Shown here piece after piece: positions 35,699-47,496 of a stretch of 53,315 nt of DNA. The DNA is from Pigoraptor chileana (taxonomy: Eukaryota > Opisthokonta > Filasterea). The notes beneath the pieces were generated by a model that was not told where the DNA came from, ran no database searches, and saw only the letters and a list, made by a program, of their open reading frames with translations. Positions within the stretch are counted from its first letter, which is position 1; every line of letters starts with the position of its first letter. The DNA lies in assembly GCA_943704495.1 (NCBI GenBank), contig CALSCR010001638.1, positions 1 to 53,315 of the forward strand, given 5' to 3'. Position numbers and translations under genes: made by a program.

Positions 35699-35843
35699 CG
35701 CTGCGTTATTGTACAGTTGGCTTTCGAATGAAAAATCACGTGCGAGAGTCACGTGTGATGTTGAGTCACGTGTGATGTTGAGTCACGTGGTCAATTGAAA
35801 GCGTGCGTTGATAGTCCGCTTGGTTGAATTTCATAGACATTGT

Positions 35844-35877
<34 letters not shown>

Positions 35878-36072
35878 AAATCTTGCTATTCATCGAGAGG
35901 ATAGCCCGTAACTATCCCCATACCTCAAGGCATTGTTGTGATGGAGAAAATGTCCTGCATATCGACCATCCCCATCTCGTTGTAATAGGCCTTCTCTTTT
36001 GTGCGTTTCTGTGACCGTCACACCCCGATCCGCCCTCTGTCGTCTCTTGCTCCCTGTGGGAACACGACGGAG
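35561..36072. other. Tandem intergenic region, phosphodiesterase / OTU gene
   Basis: The only same-strand junction in the window. It contains a GT tract (about 35651-35698), a four-fold E-box array (35737-35789) and a CA tract (about 35845-35875), then about 190 bases before the OTU start codon. Confidence 0.6.
35737..35789. promoter_or_regulatory. Array of four CACGTG E-boxes
   Basis: CACGTG occurs at 35737, 35750, 35767 and 35784, always preceded by T. The last three sit in a 17-base tandem unit (core GAGTCACGTGTGATGTT). It lies about 285 bases upstream of the OTU start and 177 bases past the phosphodiesterase stop. This is a likely bHLH/bZIP site cluster. Confidence 0.6.
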
Positions 36073-39000
36073 ATGCCGCCCGCGGGGCAGAAGAAGCCTC
36101 CGCATGACTTTCGTGTGCTTGCCTCCCTTGCGGGCGAGGGCGAGAGCGGGGGCAGCGCGCACACAGCGGATGGCAGCGGGGTTGCTGCTGTGGCTGCCTT
36201 GACAGTGGGGGTGGATGACTTTGCCAGCCCCTCGGTGCAGCACGTGGCCGCCGCATACGGTGTTTCCGTGTCGAGCGCCATGCAAAATGAGCCCGAAATG
36301 GCGGCGATGGATCTGTAAGTGCCTTGATTTGGGCTGATAATATTGCAGTTGTGCGCGACACGACGGACTTGATGTGGTGCTCAATGGCGCGAATAAATGG
36401 CTCATCGATTGCACCGACTTCTTTGTTGGTATTCGTTTTGTGGATACGATCTTATGGGCGATCGCAGTGTGGAGCTGATTTGCGTTTGTTTTCATGTCTC
36501 GCGTGTCCGTGCAGCTATCTCGAGAGCCTGGGCCTGACCCGTCTGCCCATCGTGAAGGACGGCTCGTGTCTTTTCCGCGCCATTGCCGCACAGGTGTGAA
36601 TGTGTGACCTTCCCTCCGGACTGCCCTTTCTTGCTGCTGTTGTTCTTGTTGCTGTTCCTGTCGATGTTGTTATTTTTGTTGATGTTGTCGGAGTGTGTGT
36701 GCGTCGCCATGTGGCTGTTTGTGCACTACTATTGTAGTGAGTCTGCAATTTTCAAAGCCGGCCGTCCTGAGCATGGTGCACCGAATGCCATTACTGGCCC
36801 TGTCCTCCCGCACGGCATGTGCCCCCGCACCTCACACCTCATACCTCACGTGACCCCTACGGTGGTGCAGCTGGACCATACGCAGGCCAACCACGATGAC
36901 CTCCGCCAGGAATGCATCAGCTTTCTCGAGGCGAACCGGGACGACTACGAGCCGTTTCTGGCCATCCCATTCGACCACTACGTGTTTGACATGCACAAAT
37001 CCAGCTCATGGGGCGGTGAAATTGAGCTGCAATGCATGGCGCGGCTGTTCAGGTGGGTGTGGGTGGGTTGTGTCATGCGCATGTGCGGCCTTCCTTCCGT
37101 CTCCTTTAGCCATGTGTCTGCATGCCCGCACTCACACACACACACACACACGACGCAACGCACGCGCACGCACTGCTTGCATTACAGCATCAACTTCTGC
37201 ATATATCAGCACACGGACGCGGCGCCCTTGGAGGTCACGTGTGGTGATGATGCCATCGCCACTGTGCGTTTGTGCTATTCGGGAGGCAACCACTATGACT
37301 GTGTGTTCACTAAGGAGGCCATGGGCACAATCCGCCTTGTGCAGGGTGGGTGCTGCCGAAAAGTGAACGGATGGCGTGTGGTGTGTGCGCATGTGTGGTT
37401 TTGCTGTGTGTACCTCCAAATCAAGAACGTGGAGAGCTGTGGGGAGGGCTCGCTGTTGCCAAACAGGGTGCTTGCCAGAGGTCGGTGTGCAGCGTTTCTA
37501 AGTGGATTTAAGCAAACCACACAGAAGCTCATGCTTCCACGTCACATACCACACACACCCTCTCTCTCTTTCGCATACACGCACACACACACACACATAA
37601 ACCACATTACCTTCCTCTTTTCGCTCCATGCGCCCGTAATTTCGTGTCGACACCGACAGGACTTCTCTACGATATTATTAATTGCGCAATTGAGCTTCCA
37701 CTCGATTCGGAAAAATTTTCAGAACGGAATGTGCAGTATGAAGTGTGGCTGAACGATCTCAAGACACAACACGCCTGTGATCGGTAAGTGTTTCTTCACG
37801 CCACACAACGAGCGCACGCACACATGCAATTACACAACAAACGCCTGCATGCTATCTTTCGCTCCCTGTTGTTGTGGAGTCCATGGGCACAGCACCGACA
37901 TGTCCCTCTCTCTCTTGTGAGTCCTCGGGCATTGTGCCTTAGACACTGGCTTGAATCGTGAAGTTGATGGGCTTGCGCCAAGGCTTTTGTGCACCTAATA
38001 TCTCTCTCCGTGTCTTTCGTTGTGGAGTCCATAAGCTACAGCGCTTATATCTCTGTGTCTTTCTCTCTTGTGGAGCATTGTGTGTGTGTGTTCCACGGGA
38101 TCGCGCCTAAGACACTGACTTGAATCCTGCATCTCTTGCGGAGTACGGATGCAATTCAACCATTGCTTGCTTTCCAAAGCCCGCACACTCACCCATTATT
38201 TTGATGCGCTGTGATGCGCTAGTCAAATCCGCACTTGTGAGGCCCCATCGACTGTCTTATTTTTGTTTTTTATCGGTGCTAGTGTCATTGAGGCCGTCTT
38301 GTGGTCTACAGTACTGACGTCTGCTGTTTTGCATGTGTGTTCGTTGTGTTCTTGGTGCGCATCTGCAATTTTTTTGCGATGCAGAGCAATTGCGGCGAGT
38401 GTCAGCGAACAGGAAAATGATGGCTACACCGCTCTCAGTGGATATTATCGCAAGGGGGCCGATGGAAGCGAGACGGGCGGTCGCGGCAAGGGCGGTCGCC
38501 GAGGGAACAAGAGCCAACAGGTGCGTTCCCGTGCGTGTACGTGTGTGTGTGTGTGTTGATTGTGCGTGCATGGGTTGTGCCTGGTGCGCACCTGCGTATG
38601 CGCGACGATTGTTTGACATCCAAGTGGCCGCAGACGACGCAATTGTCTCTTACATAGACCCTCCTGCGTGTGTTGTGATGATGTGTGGGTGATGTGTTTT
38701 TTGTCTGCCGCAGCGCCGTATTCCGATTGGTGGCGATCCCGAGGCTGCTTACGAGCGCAATAGCCACAGCCACACCCACAGCCACGGCGGCAGTGCGGCA
38801 TCAGCCAAGTCGCCTGCGGTGCGCACCACGGATGCCGTGGCGGACTTTCCGGTGCGTGTCACGTGGTGCTGCATGTCGAGCAGCCATGCCCAGGCCGTCG
38901 CATTCACTCGCACTCGTTGTGTTGCCTCCGGTTGCGATTAGGGCATTGCAGAGATCACCACACTGGCGCAATTGTCAATCAATCGTTGCATCCGTTAGCT

Positions 39001-41561
39001 GACAGAGTGTGTTTCTGTGCCTGTGTGTTTGTTTATTGGCAACGCTTTTGCAGTCGCTTAAAGAAACCCCCAAGAAAGCGCCCGCCGCAAGCCCCGCGGG
39101 TCCCAAGGCGGCAAAGCAAGCCATACCCACGCCTTCCATGTGCGTTCCTGTAGCGTCATCGCCCACAACACCCACGCCTTCATTTGCGCCCCCCGTGGCC
39201 CGGTCACCCGCGACAACCCCGGATGCGAAGACGTCCGTGTGGGGCGCGCGCCGCAACTGGAACGAGCACTTTGACGATCCTCACGTGATGTCACATTCGC
39301 CACAGCCGACAATTGGCGACGGCGCGAGCATTGTGCCTGTCGCTGCAAGCGGCGATCATGCGGCTGATGCAGGGTCGAGTGCTATTGGAAGTGCGATGGC
39401 TAGCACAGCATCTGGCGGAAAGACCGCCGCCGATGTGCCGCCATCCGGGGCTGCAGACGCCAAGCAGGCCGCGCCCCACCGCAAGCACGCACAGGCCACT
39501 GTCATTCGCTATGCGTCTGAGGCTGAGGCGCTTGCACACGGGGCCGATCTGGGGGTCGCCGCCGTCACTGCACACTCGGTAGTGACGCCGCCGGCGGTAG
39601 TGACAACAGCAGCCGCAGCGACGACCACACGCGCATCCGACACCAAGAAAGCTGCATCCGGGGGCGCATCCGGGGCTGCATCTGGTGCTGCATCATCCGG
39701 GGGCGGTCGTCGTTGGGAAACGCAAAAGGCCGTCGTCGCTTCCGCCGAATCAACACCAACTGCCGCATCTGCGCCATCCCCTTCGTCGTCCACGTCTGGG
39801 GCGGCGTTGGCGACAGGGCACGTGCCTGTCCCGTCCACGTCACCTTGCTCTGCATCCGCCCCTTCATCTGCCACGTCAGCCGCCACATCAGCCGCGACGT
39901 CGGCCGCCCCTGCATCTGCCCCTGCATCCGTGTCAGCGTCCTCGGCAGTGCTCCTTGTCGGCCCTATTCCCGTCGGCCCAATCCCCGTCGATGTGAAGTC
40001 TGCCGCCGCTGGTACATTGCGCGTGCCAATAACAGAAACTGACTCGCCGTTGGCTCAAGAGTTGACAGCGTCGCCCGCCGTCGCTGTTACTGCTACTGCT
40101 CACGGGAGTCTGCACAAGTCGGCGCCGCCGTCTTCAGCTGCTGTCGACCGAAGTGCCCAGCAGGCGATGGTTACGCCAGTCGCAAAAGCGGATGTGGCGT
40201 CTGTTGCCGCTGGTGATCTCGCCCTCCTGCGCAGCATCAGCTCGTCGGTAGCGGGCGGTGTTGGTGAGGACAGCATGTTTATGTTTGGTGTGTTTGGGGG
40301 CGGAAATGTGTCGGCGCCGGCTGCACCGTCGGTGGCCCCCGACCAACGTGCGGTTGGCGGTCGTGGCGACGGGGCCATTGGCAGTAGCGCTGTCCACGCA
40401 TATGGGGGCGCAGTTGGAGGGGATGTGGTTGGTGGTGTGTCTGCATTGAACAACTCTGACGTCATGGCCCCGGACTATGACGACTATTCGTCCATCGCGT
40501 ATCGCGACGGCGACCTTGACTACGGCGCGGCGGGCATCGGTCAAGTGGGCGGGTCTGACGCGCTCTTTTACGGCGGCACTCACGGGGGGCAGCACCTGTA
40601 CGGGGGGCCGTATGCATATCGCGGGGCATCGGGGATGCCTCACGTGCCGCAGCAGCATCACCCGCACGGGCTGCCGTATGCACATGCGTCGTATGGCTAC
40701 GGCGCGTTTCCTGGGTACGCATACTCGGGCGATCATCCGGGGGGCCATTTTCAATCGTATCAGCCGTTTGGCTACGACGGCCATAATCAGCCGCCATACA
40801 ATGCATACAATGCATACGATTTACACAATGCATACAACGCATACGCACCCGCACTCTACGGCGGCGGTCACGCGGCCCCGTATAGTGCGCCGGGAGCGGG
40901 AGAGGACCCCGGCGTCACGTGGGGCGTGGGTTTGGACGGCCTCGAATATGATGACGCCGATGATGCCTACACCCTCCCCGCCAGCCACGTGACTGGTGTG
41001 GAGGCCGATAACGACCATGTCGGGGAGACTGCAAACGGCGTATCCTTGGATGACGTGGAAGACTCCGGGGACAATGCAGCCACCCGCCGCAAGAAGCAGC
41101 GTGCCTTGCAACAACAACAACAACAACAACAACAACAACTGCAACTGCAACTGCAACTGCAACAACAACAACAGCTACAACAGCAGTTGCAGTACGGTGT
41201 GTATTCGGGCCAAGCTTTCCACAGTCACGTGCAGTATGAGCCTCCGCGGCACACGGAGCATGAGTTTGTCCAGTATGAACAAATCCATGATCAACCGCAG
41301 CACTGGCAAGGACGCCAGATGCGGCAGCCGCAACAGTCTCCACGAAATGACGGGCGGTGGCGGGGAAGGGATCGTGAGCGCAGGCCGGGTGCCGGTGCCG
41401 GTGGAGACGCGGTCACCGGGTCGCAAACACCGCGGCAGTTGCAGCATCAGCACACACACCAACGCACACACCAACACCAACAGCAATCACGAGGGAAGGA
41501 CGGCGGTGACCACGCAAAACAGCCGATGTCGTCCTCATCAACAGAGCGGCGAAAGGAATGA
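36073..41561 (+). CDS. OTU-family deubiquitinase with a long low-complexity, prion-like tail
   Basis: Cysteine protease that removes ubiquitin. Exons 36073-36314, 36515-36593, 36871-37052, 37188-37345, 37660-37783, 38385-38520, 38714-38851 and 39054-41561 give 1188 residues. The OTU domain (about 80-210) has the catalytic Cys in DGSCLFRAIA (C99) and the catalytic His in GNHYDCV (H203), with GGEIELQCMARLF between. QGLLYDIINCAIE directly after it resembles the OTUD3/OTUD1 layout. Residues 354-1188, all in one exon, are low complexity. First comes Ala/Ser/Thr/Pro-rich sequence (354-720), then Gly/Tyr/His repeats with NAYNAYD-type units, then a Gln stretch of about 29 residues with interspersed Leu (41109-41195), then His/Gln-rich sequence. 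I see no second catalytic domain. Confidence 0.9.
41109..41195. repeat. CAA/CTG-type polyglutamine tract
   Basis: A CAA run, three CAACTG pairs, then mixed CAA/CTA/CAG inside the OTU gene's last exon. It codes Gln with spaced Leu and is likely variable in length between strains. Confidence 0.9.
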
Positions 41562-41946
41562 AATTGTTTATCTGGCAATGGATCATGTGCGCTCTGTCAC
41601 TCGATCACTCCGTCAAACACACAACCACACGCACACACACACACACACTCTCTCTCTCTCTTGTGAAGTCCATGGGCACAGTCCCCTAAAACACTGACTT
41701 AATCCTACATCTCTCTCTCTCTCTCGCTCTCTCTCTGTCTGTTAGTCTTGTGGTGGTTTGAATCCTACATCTCTCTGTTGGAGTCGATGGGTCCTCGGTC
41801 TTGCGGGATATACAATGGCCTTCTACGGCACTGACTTGAATTTTGCACATCTCCTTTGGTCTGGTGCGGCGAATGACCCAATTGAAGCATGTGCATTGTC
41901 ATGTGAATGTATTGCGCAACACTTTACAAATGTGTGCGCAAGGCCC
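41562..41946. other. Convergent 3' region with CA/CT tracts and dispersed repeats
   Basis: It contains a CA run, several CT-rich microsatellite blocks (about 41641-41775) and two copies of the dispersed repeat (about 41650-41715 and 41750-41855) in the reverse orientation to those at 19.5 kb. No gene was recognised. Confidence 0.65.
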
Positions 41947-43248
41947 TCAGTTCCATCCGTGCTCCATGATGTAGGCAAGAGAAGTAAAATAGTAAGCAGC
42001 AAACGCAACAACACAACAGACAACGTTTCGCAGTGCTCCCTTGTCTGGAAGGAGGGCGGAACTCAGGCTGGCGGATTGCGATTTTGCAATGCACGTGGGG
42101 AGGAGGAGGGGAGGGGGAGAGTGCGCGCACGTGAAGTGAGTGGCGGGTATCCAATTGCTTAAACTCACAAAACCAAACATTTAAATATCGACGGGTCGAC
42201 AGATCGACAGATAGATTGACCAACTGACTGACCAACTGACTGACTATGTCGACCGAGTCTGGCAAACGCATGACAAACCGACCGACTGACCGACCGACTG
42301 ACCGACTGACTGACTGACCGACTGGCAGGTCGACCAAGTCATGGCAAACACCCGCGCCTGACTGACCGGCCGACTGACTGACGTCGACTCACCTCCCCGT
42401 GATGTCAAATAACTTCTTTGAAAGGACAATGTAGATAGCCGTTGACAACGCAAAGTTGACGAGTGGATAACCGGGAATGTAGACAATGACGCGCTTTGCC
42501 TCCTGGCGTAACCAGCTGCATAGGGCACAACATATTCAAGTATAAACATGACGGCAGTCCTACCAATGATCACAATTCGCTCCTGTAACATCACACACGC
42601 GCAACACAACGTCACTCCTCCAAAAATGCATACCACAAATCCAATTCCCATTGAGTGGCACTACTTCGCCTCAGGCAGATGGATGCGGCCCCAATGATCA
42701 CTACGACCACCATACTCCCGCACCACACACACATGCACACGCACACACACACATCCACACACGCACATACAAATACACACAATACATACGCATACGTACA
42801 CATACACCCATCACATACGCACACACGACATGCACTCCACACGCACACCCACACCGTGCAACAGATTCACCCACATGCTGCTCTGCGCCAGATACGTCTC
42901 GAGAGTGATCTTGCCCAGCCATGCGAGTACTTCCGAGTGGTATGCACGCAGCCACGGCGTTGCGTTGCGCAGCGGAATGTAGACGAGAATAGGCATCCAT
43001 GCAGTGTATGGATGCCACTGGGCGAGCAGACGCAAAGGGAATGAGACGAGACGGTGTGTGACACAGTTACAATCGGACAGAACATCGCAATGGAGAGCAT
43101 GGGACATCTTGGAACGGCACAAATAGGCAATCGAGTCATCGAATATTCACTTCCGAATTACGCATTGAAGTGCAAAGCGACCATCAAACAACAACTTCGC
43201 CACCACACACCACAACACACACACCACCACCACGACACACACCACCAC

Positions 43249-43289
<41 letters not shown>

Positions 43290-46013
43290 CACCACCACAC
43301 ACACACGCACTACACGCACACACGCACTACACGCACACACACATACACAGACGCACACATACACACACATATATATATAACACGCATAAACACATAGATA
43401 CATGCATATATAGATCCAACCACACAATCGCGCACATCAAACAAAACGTCTCGTCTACCTCGTTGAAATCGAGCTTAGGGAGCACCAGGCACGTGCTTGC
43501 GTACACTGCGAACACGGCAGCAATGACAGACCACACGGCGACCAGCGACACCCCCACCAGGGTCACGTGCCTCCATCCGTCCCGCGCAATCGCCGCCCCC
43601 ACGCCATTCACCCGCAACGACGCGCCCTTCTTCCTCCCGTCATCCGGGGCAGTGGCCGCTGACTCCGACCCATCGGCCGATCCGGGGGTGGCGGGGTTTC
43701 CCGGCGCCGGTGGTGCGGCTTGCGGCGCCTGCTTCGGGTGGGGCTTCTCTGCCGCGCCAGACACAAGCTCCCACGCCTCCGTCCAGTTGTCAGCCGAAAA
43801 GAGCGTCAGCTTCTTCATGAGAGCCTCGAAGGTGGGGTGGTTGTAGGCGCACAGCATCCCAACAAACGTCATCCAATGGTCCAGCGTCGCCCGAAACTTC
43901 CACTCGTGCAGAGGCAGGCCGTTCGGGTCGTCATAGAGACCGAGGAGAAACGTAAACGGCGAAAAGAGCGCGTCGAATAAACCGGGAATGCCGAACATTG
44001 CTGCGTTGCACACAAAATACGCCGCAAATTTGGCAGCCATGAAACGGCGGTTGTCGTCGTTGTTACGGGAGGCTCCGACGCGCATCATTGCATACACACT
44101 GAAGAACCAGTAAGTGTGCATGGCGCAAATGTAGTACACCATGTACCGCTTTCCAACGGCGGTTGCGACAACGATGACGAGAAAGTTCAGGCGAAACAGC
44201 ATCCGGCACACGCGCAAGAGCGTAAAGTCCTTTCGTATCCAAAAGAAGGAGAAGTTCCCTGCAACAAGAGACGATTCAAGTCAGAGCCATAGACTAAAGA
44301 GAGGGGAGGGAGGAGGGAGGGAGAGAGGGAGGGAGGAATAACAAACTGCAGCGCACCGCGGCTACTAGTTGGCCACAAGCGTGTAAATACACTGTTCATA
44401 GATGAATATCGACGCATTCGAAACTTCCACAAATAATTACACATGGGTGGAATTGATACGGCGCAAACGGGACTTTGATATTTCACACCACAACATCACA
44501 ACACAAACAACACAACACACAACACAAAACAACACAACACACAACACAGCACGACACGATACATAACCACAAAGACAAAGAGGCACTCACCGAATCCGGT
44601 CATCCACACATAGCACGCAATAAAAATTCGTATGGGATTGTAAATCTCCTTTGCGGCGAAATAGTGATAAAGAACTGCAACACATTCCGAGTTGTGTTTT
44701 TGATGATGTCAGTTGTTCGATAAAGAGACAGAGACAAGTGAGAGAGAACGGCGAGGGCAACAGTCAATAGCGTGCGCACACACAACACAAACCACCAATT
44801 GGAGCATCCGAAGCTCATAAAAGCGAACATCACACCAATCAACTCGCACTCACTGCATAAATTCACGCACATACTCTACACGCAGATACCATGCATAAAC
44901 ATACTCATACACGCACATTCATACGCACATACCCATACACTCCATACTAATACACGCAGATTCACTCACCGAAAATAATTTGCATCCAGCCTTCCGAAAG
45001 TAGTGAGGAGGCACAATATATGTTCAGGAAACAGACAAGCAGAGCGGTTAATGGATAATGGCAACGGGAAGTGAGTCGTCCCATGCACATCACGTGGGGC
45101 GTCGCTGCGTTCGGCAAAGAAGCACGTGCACCAATGGGCAATGCAGACAGCAGTCGCGCACGCACACGCAACTCACCCTTCCATTCCTCCGTCTGCTCAC
45201 GATGAAGGAGCTTGTCTGTATGGCTCTTGCGAAGCGTTGCCAGCGCCAGCACGCCGATTGAAATGAGTATGAATATGAACGTGTCGCGGTTATACACTCT
45301 GCATGGACGCCCCACAAGATGACGAACACAAGATGTCGGCAATACTCATGCAGTCAGACCCCATCATCAACTCGAAATTTGCAAGGAAGCACAACATCCG
45401 TGCTAAGAAGGCAAGGGATGATAGCGGAATGCGCTACCAGACGCTGCACAGACCTGTCTTCGTCGGGAAAAAGCTTGGCCACATCACACGCGTACATGTA
45501 GTAGGCGATGGCACCGAGAACGACAACATCCCGCAGAGTGCCCTTCGATCCGTCACCGAGGCGGTGCATCAGCTGCTGTGCGGCAAGCCATGCCGACGGG
45601 CGCGCGCCCACACGCTTGGCTTGCTCAGGGCTGTCACGAGGCCTGTCCGCGTCCCCCGCCTCGCAATCGGCCCCTGTCAACTGCGGCGGTCGCCCTCGCT
45701 CTTGGCGCGGCAGAAGCAGCTCCTCATCCGTGTCGTATCCGCCCCGGCTTTTCCCGCGCGAACCGCGCATCGCACCACACTTGCGCAGCACTGATGAAGC
45801 CGCACGATAGAGAGCCGCCGACTCCCACACGGCAAGGATGACGAGACATGTGATCCACATAGTGAAGAGCGCAAGTTGTGCAGGGCCGGGTGCCGGAATG
45901 CCGTGATCAGTCCCTCCGGCGGCAGCATCTGGCACGGGCGACAGTGCGGGAAAGTGGGGAATGGGCAATGCGGTCACTGCCGCAACCGACGGAATGTCCC
46001 CGTCGGACTCCAT
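41947..46013 (-). CDS. CASD1/RWA: Cas1p/RWA-type membrane O-acetyltransferase
   Basis: Multi-pass Golgi-type enzyme that O-acetylates glycans. Relatives: plant RWA (wall polysaccharides), fungal Cas1p (capsule), animal CASD1 (sialic acid). Exons 46013-45454, 45298-45177, 44990-44970, 44674-44591, 44258-43459, 43017-42855, 42582-42564, 42515-42393 and 42067-41947 give 670 residues. The family core is unmistakable: [143 protein letters not shown]. There is no SGNH catalytic domain at the N-terminus, only one early membrane helix and a charged linker, as in plant RWA. A Pro/Ala-rich cytosolic insert interrupts the core (around 43600-43760). Exons 3 (21 bases) and 7 (19 bases) are micro-exons. 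Confidence 0.93.
42185..42385. repeat. GACT/GACC tetranucleotide repeat in the acetyltransferase's last intron
   Basis: About 200 bases of degenerate CTGACTGACC/CCGACTGACC/GTCGACC units. It fills the intron between exons 8 and 9 up to a few bases from the donor. Confidence 0.85.
43200..43400. repeat. CA/CCA-rich microsatellite in acetyltransferase intron 5
   Basis: Mixed CACCAC, (CA)n and CGCACTACA units, ending in an ATATAT stretch. It reads GT-rich on the coding strand. Confidence 0.88.
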
Positions 46014-47496
46014 CACTGAGTGCACGGCGCTGCAACCACCGCGCAGACGTGTTCGGCTTCGAAATTGCCAGAAATGGTGGCGGTTTTCGTGCTGCGCTCT
46101 GTCTTTTTTTGCCTTCTTCGTTTGTTGGATTTTTGTTCCCAGGGTCAGAAATTGATGCCGGTTTAATGACAGCTGTCAGTGCGCAAATCGCGGTGGGCAC
46201 GTGGACGGGCACACCCAAAACGGGAGTGTCAGCCGTGTGTTACTGCAATTGTTACGCTTATTTTGTTTCGAACGACTGATTTGGAGACTAACTCAGCTGA
46301 CAGAGGCACAAGGGGCATTGAAAATACTCAGTACCCCTGGACTGACTGAGTAATATAAATTACTGAGCCCCATACAATTGCAAACATATACACACACACA
46401 CACAAACACACAAGGACCGTGTGCATGTTTCGGCTGTCACTGTATCCACCGGCAAATCTTATACGGCTGCAGAGGCCGACGCCGAGTTGCAAGTCAGTGC
46501 GGCACTCGGAGTGCGCTCGTAGTTGTCGTCGTGTGAATGTGATGGTATCGCCAGTGGACATCGCCCTCAGTGACCTTCCTTGACTCCAAAAAGCATTTAT
46601 GGCTCGGCACATCACTGCATGAGTCTATTGAATCAAAATTTGTATCAAGGTTCCATATACATCCCAATCGTTTGTGCCGTTGTACTCCCAACCGGTCGGC
46701 AGTGGCCACTAGCTGACTGCCCGCACGGCTGACCATAGTGGCCGGCCGTTCAGAGTGTATGTTTCCGGTGCAGTGCAGTGCCAGTCAGTCGAGGCTGGGC
46801 CGAGGCATTGTGTGTGTGCGGCGTGCCGCGGCCGCTGGCTCGGTCGGTGGATCAGTGTTGTCAAAAATATGTGTGCGGCCCACCGCGCCGGGCCCGCGCC
46901 GGCCGGATGTATACAGTCGCAATTGTGCCCGAGTATGTTAACAGTGTGTGCCATGATGTGTTTGTGTGTGTGTGTGTGTGTGTGTCTCGGTGACTGCTCC
47001 AGTCCCCGGCGGCGGCTCCGGCCGGGCGGCGGCGGCGGTGCGGACCAATCAGTGCTTGGATTGTCTCAGGATATTCGGGGCAATCCACCATTGTTTGCGT
47101 CCAAACACCCGCAGTCACACACTTGCACGCACACGCACGATCAACAACCAGAGCTGGAACTGCAAACTCACTGCAAGTGTGCCAATCGGTCAGCAGTGAG
47201 GTGGACCGCTGATGAGCAGCCAATTGTAAGGGAAGCCTGGGGTGTGGATGGGCCAATCAGAGCGATCAGCACGTGCCAATCAGTCGCAACCACAACCCAA
47301 CCCACAGGCATTCCCACAGCGTGCGTCATTCTGCAAACTGAACACACTGCTTTGTATTCACAGAAATAGCATCGCATCATCCAAACACGCTAAAGCACTT
47401 ACAAAAAGGATTGTTGCCGCTTGTGTTGACTTGACAGTTTGAATTTGGCGACTGGGCACGTTGCACCCCAGCAAGCACACAGGCACACAAGCAAAA
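46014..47496. promoter_or_regulatory. 1.5-kb divergent region with a four-copy CCAAT array
   Basis: It lies between the acetyltransferase and the alkaline-phosphatase-superfamily gene. Four CCAATC(A/G) boxes lie at 47045, 47182, 47253 and 47276, that is 220-450 bases before the latter's ATG. A GT tract is at about 46966-46985. The middle (46690-46900) is GC-rich. No further gene was recognised; open frames here lack family features. Confidence 0.55.

Noticed and set aside
40134-40784. 216-codon minus-strand frame, and similar ones at 39509-39886 and 40462-40854
   Set aside because: Shadows of the low-complexity OTU tail; the plus-strand frame is 850 codons long and continuous with the upstream exons.
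42185-42385. CRISPR-like array
   Set aside because: Units are 4-10 bases, degenerate and without spacers, inside a eukaryotic intron.
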